Assembly (NCBI RefSeq): GCF_900156265.1
Contig: NZ_FTNE01000001.1
Span: forward strand, 272,327-336,326
Direction: 5' to 3'
Length of the DNA stretch: 64,000 bases
Origin: Acidiphilium rubrum
Lineage (GTDB): Bacteria > Pseudomonadota > Alphaproteobacteria > Acetobacterales > Acetobacteraceae
Part shown: positions 60,773-64,000 of the stretch, piece after piece
Layout: each line of letters starts with the position of its first letter
Numbering within the stretch: position 1 is the stretch's first letter
The notes under the pieces: model-generated
The model's database searches: none
Told to the model about the DNA's origin: nothing
Seen by the model: the letters and a program-made list of their open reading frames with translations, nothing else
Position numbers and translations under genes: made by a program

Positions 60773-61252
60773 CGCCTCGCCGTGATAATCCTCGCCGCCA
60801 TGGGCGGCGAGCAGGTCGAACAGGGCATCGATCGAGCCTGCCTCAGCGCATTCATGAGCGTGAGGCGATGGAACCTGGGTCTGGCAGCCGCGATTCGATT
60901 CTGCCCAGGCGCGGGTACCAAAACATCAATCCGCCGCCGGGAAGGCTACCCGCAAATTCAAGTCAGTCAGATCGCCCATCCCGCCTCATTCCTCGGATCG
61001 ACCGTCTGAAATGCCTCGGTTGCCGATTTAGCACGCATTACACGCCCGCGGACCAATGCCAAGATCGGTTACAACTTTTGGTTGCTAGCACTCTCCTTAT
61101 TTGATACACCCTGTCTGACTTATTTCACAGTTGGGTGAGAAAATGTCATTACGGTACCAACGGGCCATCAAACGGAAAGCGCTCAATCGTGGCAATCATA
61201 GTGACGAAGAGTTTTGTAGTAATCGATTGTCAATCCCGAATTTAATAGGGAG
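60773..61252. other. Intergenic stretch at the edge of the AT-rich segment
   Basis: 480 bp. The left ~50 bp carry the apparent N-terminal codons of the HD gene (minus strand). The rest, from about 60900, shows no convincing gene, RNA or hairpin; GC falls sharply from ~61050 on, marking the boundary with the apparently acquired segment. A short plus-strand frame at 61131-61382 overlaps the next gene and lacks support. Confidence 0.55.
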
Positions 61253-62698
61253 ATGGCTGAAGGGAGCTTGGTGGTGGTCGCAACGGAGTTTGTCTTTTCA
61301 GTCCTCTATAATGAAAGTTATGAATTTTTTCAGATGCTGGTTTGGAATTTCCTCCATTTCACTGACTCTGACTCCGCATTAATCGTTAATCTAGGCAAGT
61401 CGACAGAGATCCCCGATGAGCTTGAAATCAGCGAAAGGGTCCATATCATCCGCGGTGGGCAGCGTGCGGCCTGGGGGCATACGTTGCTCAACGGCCATAT
61501 CGAATCATTCCGCTATGCTGAACTGATATTTCCGAATTTTGGCTGGTTCGTGCCCATCGCCTCGAACAGCCTGTTTTTCCGCCGCTTCGAACCGGACTTG
61601 GCGCGTGCGCGATTAGTGGAAAGCATACAAGAGGACTCGTATCGCTGCACAACGTGGAAGGAACTTCCGAACGAATGGCACTGGCCAAAGCTTCGCGGAT
61701 TTGCCGCGGCGGGCGCCCGTTTGCACGAAAGATGGGGGATTGACAGGCTGGTCGGAGACCAGATCGAAGGTTTCATTGCTTCACGAGCGGACTGGGGGCT
61801 TGTGGCCGAAATACACGAAGACCTGCTCAACTATTGGCAGGGGCTTAGGGCGCCGCTTGAAGAAATTCTGCCTGGTACCGTAATTGATTTAATCGGGACC
61901 GGGCAGCGAACAACCCTCTGCAAAATGTTCTGGAAGAACGATTTCAAAGAGAAAGGGCTGGTGCAATTCTCAGATCTACTAGATAGCAAGCGTCTGTCCC
62001 CCAACATTTGCTTGCTGAAATGGTTCCGGCGTGATCCTAATGCCCCGGAAACGATATTAGTTGCAACGCCACTCGGACAGAGCCTCATAGAAGAGCTCCG
62101 AACAGAATCGAGTTATACTATAAAAACTCGGATATTTATCTTTCTTACCTATATACATGATGCATTTGAACAGACTAAGGTGGAATGTGACTTCTATAAC
62201 TGCGCGCCATTTCCTCCTATAACCTGGGAGACTGTGGCAGTTCGGCAGCAATGCTCACTTTATGGCACACAAAGATTCGACGAATCGGCACCTTTCCTGT
62301 TTTTCGAGAACACAGGCGAGCGTCTACAGATAACTATAGAGCTTGAAGCCGATGGCAGGGTCAAGGCGGCCTGTTGGCCACTACAAGGCACAGGTGAGGC
62401 AAATTTGATATCTTATCTCTATTTACCGCTAAATGATAGGAATCGCCACGAACAAAGAGTGTTGCAGTTATCCTGCCATATGGACTTCTGCCTCGCCAAG
62501 CTAGTGCTCAACAACTGCGTTATATTCCAGGACTGTATTCAGATGGTTAAACCCATGACAATTAGCGAAAAAAATGGAGCAACTGTCGCTCTGTTCGCCA
62601 TTCACGACAACGGATCCCAGTTATATTTAGGAATACCGCTCGTGTATCATCTCAAAATTGATATGATACTGAAAGAACTCATATTTAACGTCCTATAG
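61253..62698 (+). CDS. Unrecognised protein, possibly a glycosyltransferase
   Basis: 481 residues, clearly AT-richer than the genes before it. The first ~120 residues (SLVVVATEFVFSVLYNESY, LIVNLGKSTEIP, HIIRGGQRAAWGHTLLNGH, AELIFPNFGWFVPIASN) recall core-2/I-branching-type glycosyltransferases, in which an acceptor-facing loop follows; the middle (LHERWGIDRLVGDQIEGFIASRADWGL) continues in that style, but I cannot name a family. The C-terminal ~150 residues look like a beta-sandwich. No signal peptide or membrane segment. ATG 61253 abuts GGGAG, so GTG 61271 (AGGGAG 4 bases before) is an alternative start. With the HAD and nucleotidyltransferase-like genes it suggests surface polysaccharide work. 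Confidence 0.5.
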   Translation: MAEGSLVVVATEFVFSVLYNESYEFFQMLVWNFLHFTDSDSALIVNLGKSTEIPDELEISERVHIIRGGQRAAWGHTLLNGHIESFRYAELIFPNFGWFVPIASNSLFFRRFEPDLARARLVESIQEDSYRCTTWKELPNEWHWPKLRGFAAAGARLHERWGIDRLVGDQIEGFIASRADWGLVAEIHEDLLNYWQGLRAPLEEILPGTVIDLIGTGQRTTLCKMFWKNDFKEKGLVQFSDLLDSKRLSPNICLLKWFRRDPNAPETILVATPLGQSLIEELRTESSYTIKTRIFIFLTYIHDAFEQTKVECDFYNCAPFPPITWETVAVRQQCSLYGTQRFDESAPFLFFENTGERLQITIELEADGRVKAACWPLQGTGEANLISYLYLPLNDRNRHEQRVLQLSCHMDFCLAKLVLNNCVIFQDCIQMVKPMTISEKNGATVALFAIHDNGSQLYLGIPLVYHLKIDMILKELIFNVL

Positions 62699-62963
62699 CG
62701 ATTTAATATTTTTAGTTTAAGAAAAATTAACTGTTTGCGTGAATGGAGTCATTGAGTGTATTTTCAGCCAATAGCGATGCACTTTGCATCCTCTCCTCTC
62801 CCAGCTAAGCCCTAATCTTGGGCTCCGCTCCGGTGGTCTCCAGGATAAGCTAATCGCGACTAACTTTGGTTGTTAATTTGATGTGAGGGCAGGGAATGAG
62901 GATCAAGGTGACAATGAAAGTTGTAGCAAACCTAATAATAGCTATTCTTATAGAATATTTTTC

Positions 62964-63344
62964 ATGAATACAAAACGAATTGTAATCGATCTAGATAATA
63001 CACTCACATTAGGTGATTCCACTTTGTCGTATTCGGAACAAGCGCCAAACCATGACGTAATCGACACAGTGCGTAACTATAAAAAGTTAGGATTTGATAT
63101 AATTATTTATACTTCTCGTAATATGAGAACATACGATAATTCTGTCGGAAAAATTAATGCGCATACGCTGCCTTTGATCATTGGATGGTTGAAGCAGCAC
63201 GACATTCCCTACGATGAGGTCCATGTGGGCAAGCCTTGGTGCGGATTTCACGGTTTTTATGTCGACGACCGGGCGATCCGACCCTCAGAATTCGTTTCTT
63301 TATCAATCGATGAGATTCAAATCTTGATTGGGAACAAAAAATGA
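62964..63344 (+). CDS. HAD-family phosphatase of capsule/polysaccharide loci
   Basis: 126 residues. Motif I is VIDLDNTLTLGD (nucleophile Asp9 with Asp11), motif II is IIYTSRNMRT, and the acidic motif is YVDDRAIRP near 104-112. Short HAD proteins of this sort occur in capsule and LPS gene clusters, where they act on sugar phosphates. ATG 62964 is preferred; an upstream start adds residues without folded character. AT-rich codon use. It overlaps the next gene by 4 bp. Confidence 0.78.
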   Translation: MNTKRIVIDLDNTLTLGDSTLSYSEQAPNHDVIDTVRNYKKLGFDIIIYTSRNMRTYDNSVGKINAHTLPLIIGWLKQHDIPYDEVHVGKPWCGFHGFYVDDRAIRPSEFVSLSIDEIQILIGNKK

Positions 63345-63760
63345 CTACGAGGTCAATCAGGATTATCACATCCGCCGCATATGTCGAACAGGAACTTGCT
63401 GCCGAGTTCGGACAGATTCCGCCATCGTTTTTATCGATCGGCGTCTCGCCGCTGTATGAGGCGCAGATCAAATATTTGGGATTGGGGGATCCGATTTACC
63501 TGACCATCCCTGAGGGATTCAGTCCACGACGTTATGACCAAGAACGCTTGCATGAACTCGGTGTAGTGCTGGTACCAGTGCCAGAGGGGTTGAAGCTAGG
63601 CGAGTCTATTGTCTACGCCATTAATTTCATCGCCTCCACCTCGGTCTCTGTCCAATTGCTGCACGGTGACACGCTGATCGAAGATCTACCAATAGGCCTA
63701 GCCGCATTTATTCATGAGGGCGTTTCATTCAATTCTTCTACAATTAGCTATGCAACCTGA
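63341..63760 (+). pseudogene. Truncated sugar-nucleotidyltransferase-like gene
   Basis: 139 residues resembling only the first part of nucleotidyltransferases found beside HAD phosphatases in capsule loci: IPPSFLSIGVSPLYEAQIKYL, then LLHGDTLIEDLP, where the metal-binding acidic loop lies. A complete enzyme is at least 240 residues, often ~500. The reading frame stops soon after, and transposase sequence starts within ~120 bp, so an insertion probably cut it. ATGA overlap with the HAD gene shows they were one operon. Confidence 0.6.
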
Positions 63761-63876
63761 CGTCGTGGGCGCGTGACGACTCACCGGCCGCTCTGGGCTG
63801 GTTTTGATGAGCTTGGCGATGTGTCGGCGCTGGAGTTGGATGAGATCGGGACCGGTCGGGGCAACCGCCCCTGGGC

Positions 63877-64000
63877 TCAGACCAGTAACCTGGGCAGTCT
63901 GGCCAGAGCGTAGCGGAGAATGACCTGATCCGGCATCGATCGCGGCAGATGCAGGCGAATTGATTTCTTCAATGTCTCGACCTGGACGGCGAGTTTGATC
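63877..64000 (-). mobile_element. C-terminal end of an IS1380-like transposase (runs off window)
   Basis: On the minus strand the last 40 codons read IKLAVQVETLKKSIRLHLPR, then SMPDQVILRYALARLPRLLV and a stop at 63877-63879. The pattern K-x-A-x-x-V-E-x-x-x-x-I-R-x-x-L-P ... C/M-P-x-x-x-I-x-x-x-x-L resembles the C-terminus of IS1380-family DDE transposases. The inverted-repeat end of the element should lie between 63761 and 63876 but I cannot pin it down. Most of the element is outside the window. Confidence 0.6.

Noticed and set aside
61131..61382. 83-codon plus-strand frame near the AT-rich boundary
   Set aside because: Overlaps the start of the 481-residue gene in another frame and has no ribosome site or recognisable sequence.
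62776..62790. GATGCA/TGCATC hairpin after the 481-residue gene
   Set aside because: Six-base stem with no T run after it; could be chance in AT-rich DNA.

Overview
The window is about 65% GC DNA from an alphaproteobacterium, most likely a member of the Acetobacteraceae (an acidophile of the Acidiphilium/Acidocella kind). The grounds are codon and GC style, the lptF-lptG-lptD-surA-rsmA order, and short T-rich/A-rich palindromes that I associate with this family. The family-level placement is inference. The last ~3 kb is clearly AT-richer and looks acquired.

Layout. 1-4.2 kb: cell-surface sugar genes on the minus strand (start of an rfbB-like gene; a 1259-residue protein joining a WbsX domain, a GT4 and a GT2 glycosyltransferase). 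4.2-9 kb: amidase, photolyase-like flavoprotein lacking the usual N-terminal domain, M48 membrane protease, an unknown protein and a glyoxalase-fold protein. 9-13.6 kb: a minus-strand unit osmC - acyl-CoA dehydrogenase-like - 2Fe-2S ferredoxin - sulfurtransferase - cynS, facing a TetR regulator, with a 10+4+10 bp perfect palindrome in the osmC leader. 13.6-20.2 kb: LPS export and outer-membrane biogenesis (lptF, lptG, lptD, surA-like) plus rsmA. 20.3-32.2 kb: branched-chain and propionate catabolism: an SDR, a fatty-acyl-CoA ligase, prpD-prpC-prpB (methylcitrate cycle), then isobutyryl-CoA dehydrogenase, 3-hydroxyisobutyryl-CoA hydrolase, 3-hydroxyisobutyrate dehydrogenase, an acyl-CoA synthetase and an HSD10-like SDR. 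Valine and isoleucine carbon can thus be taken to propionyl-CoA and on to pyruvate and succinate. 32.2-33.9 kb: tRNA-Val(GAC), a polyol dehydrogenase, an M20-peptidase remnant and a strong terminator.

34-61 kb reads as one phosphorus-scavenging island. A secreted beta-propeller/phosphoesterase fusion (minus strand) is divergent from a type II secretion operon (gspE F H I J L M N D K; no gspG or gspC seen). The operon is followed by a second secreted PF04185-type phosphoesterase, a TonB-dependent receptor, a PEP-CTERM protein, an MFS transporter, the complete C-P lyase core phnGHIJKLM, a phnF regulator and a PhnZ-type HD protein. PhoB-box-like direct repeats lie upstream of three of the secreted-protein genes. 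An identical 11-mer (GATGTCTAGAT) lies before both the MFS gene and phnG, suggesting one regulator (probably PhnF) controls uptake and cleavage together. No phnCDE importer is present, so the MFS protein is a candidate phosphonate permease.

61-64 kb is an AT-rich segment carrying an unrecognised probable glycosyltransferase, a HAD-type capsule phosphatase, a truncated sugar-nucleotidyltransferase-like gene, and the C-terminal end of an IS1380-like transposase running off the window.
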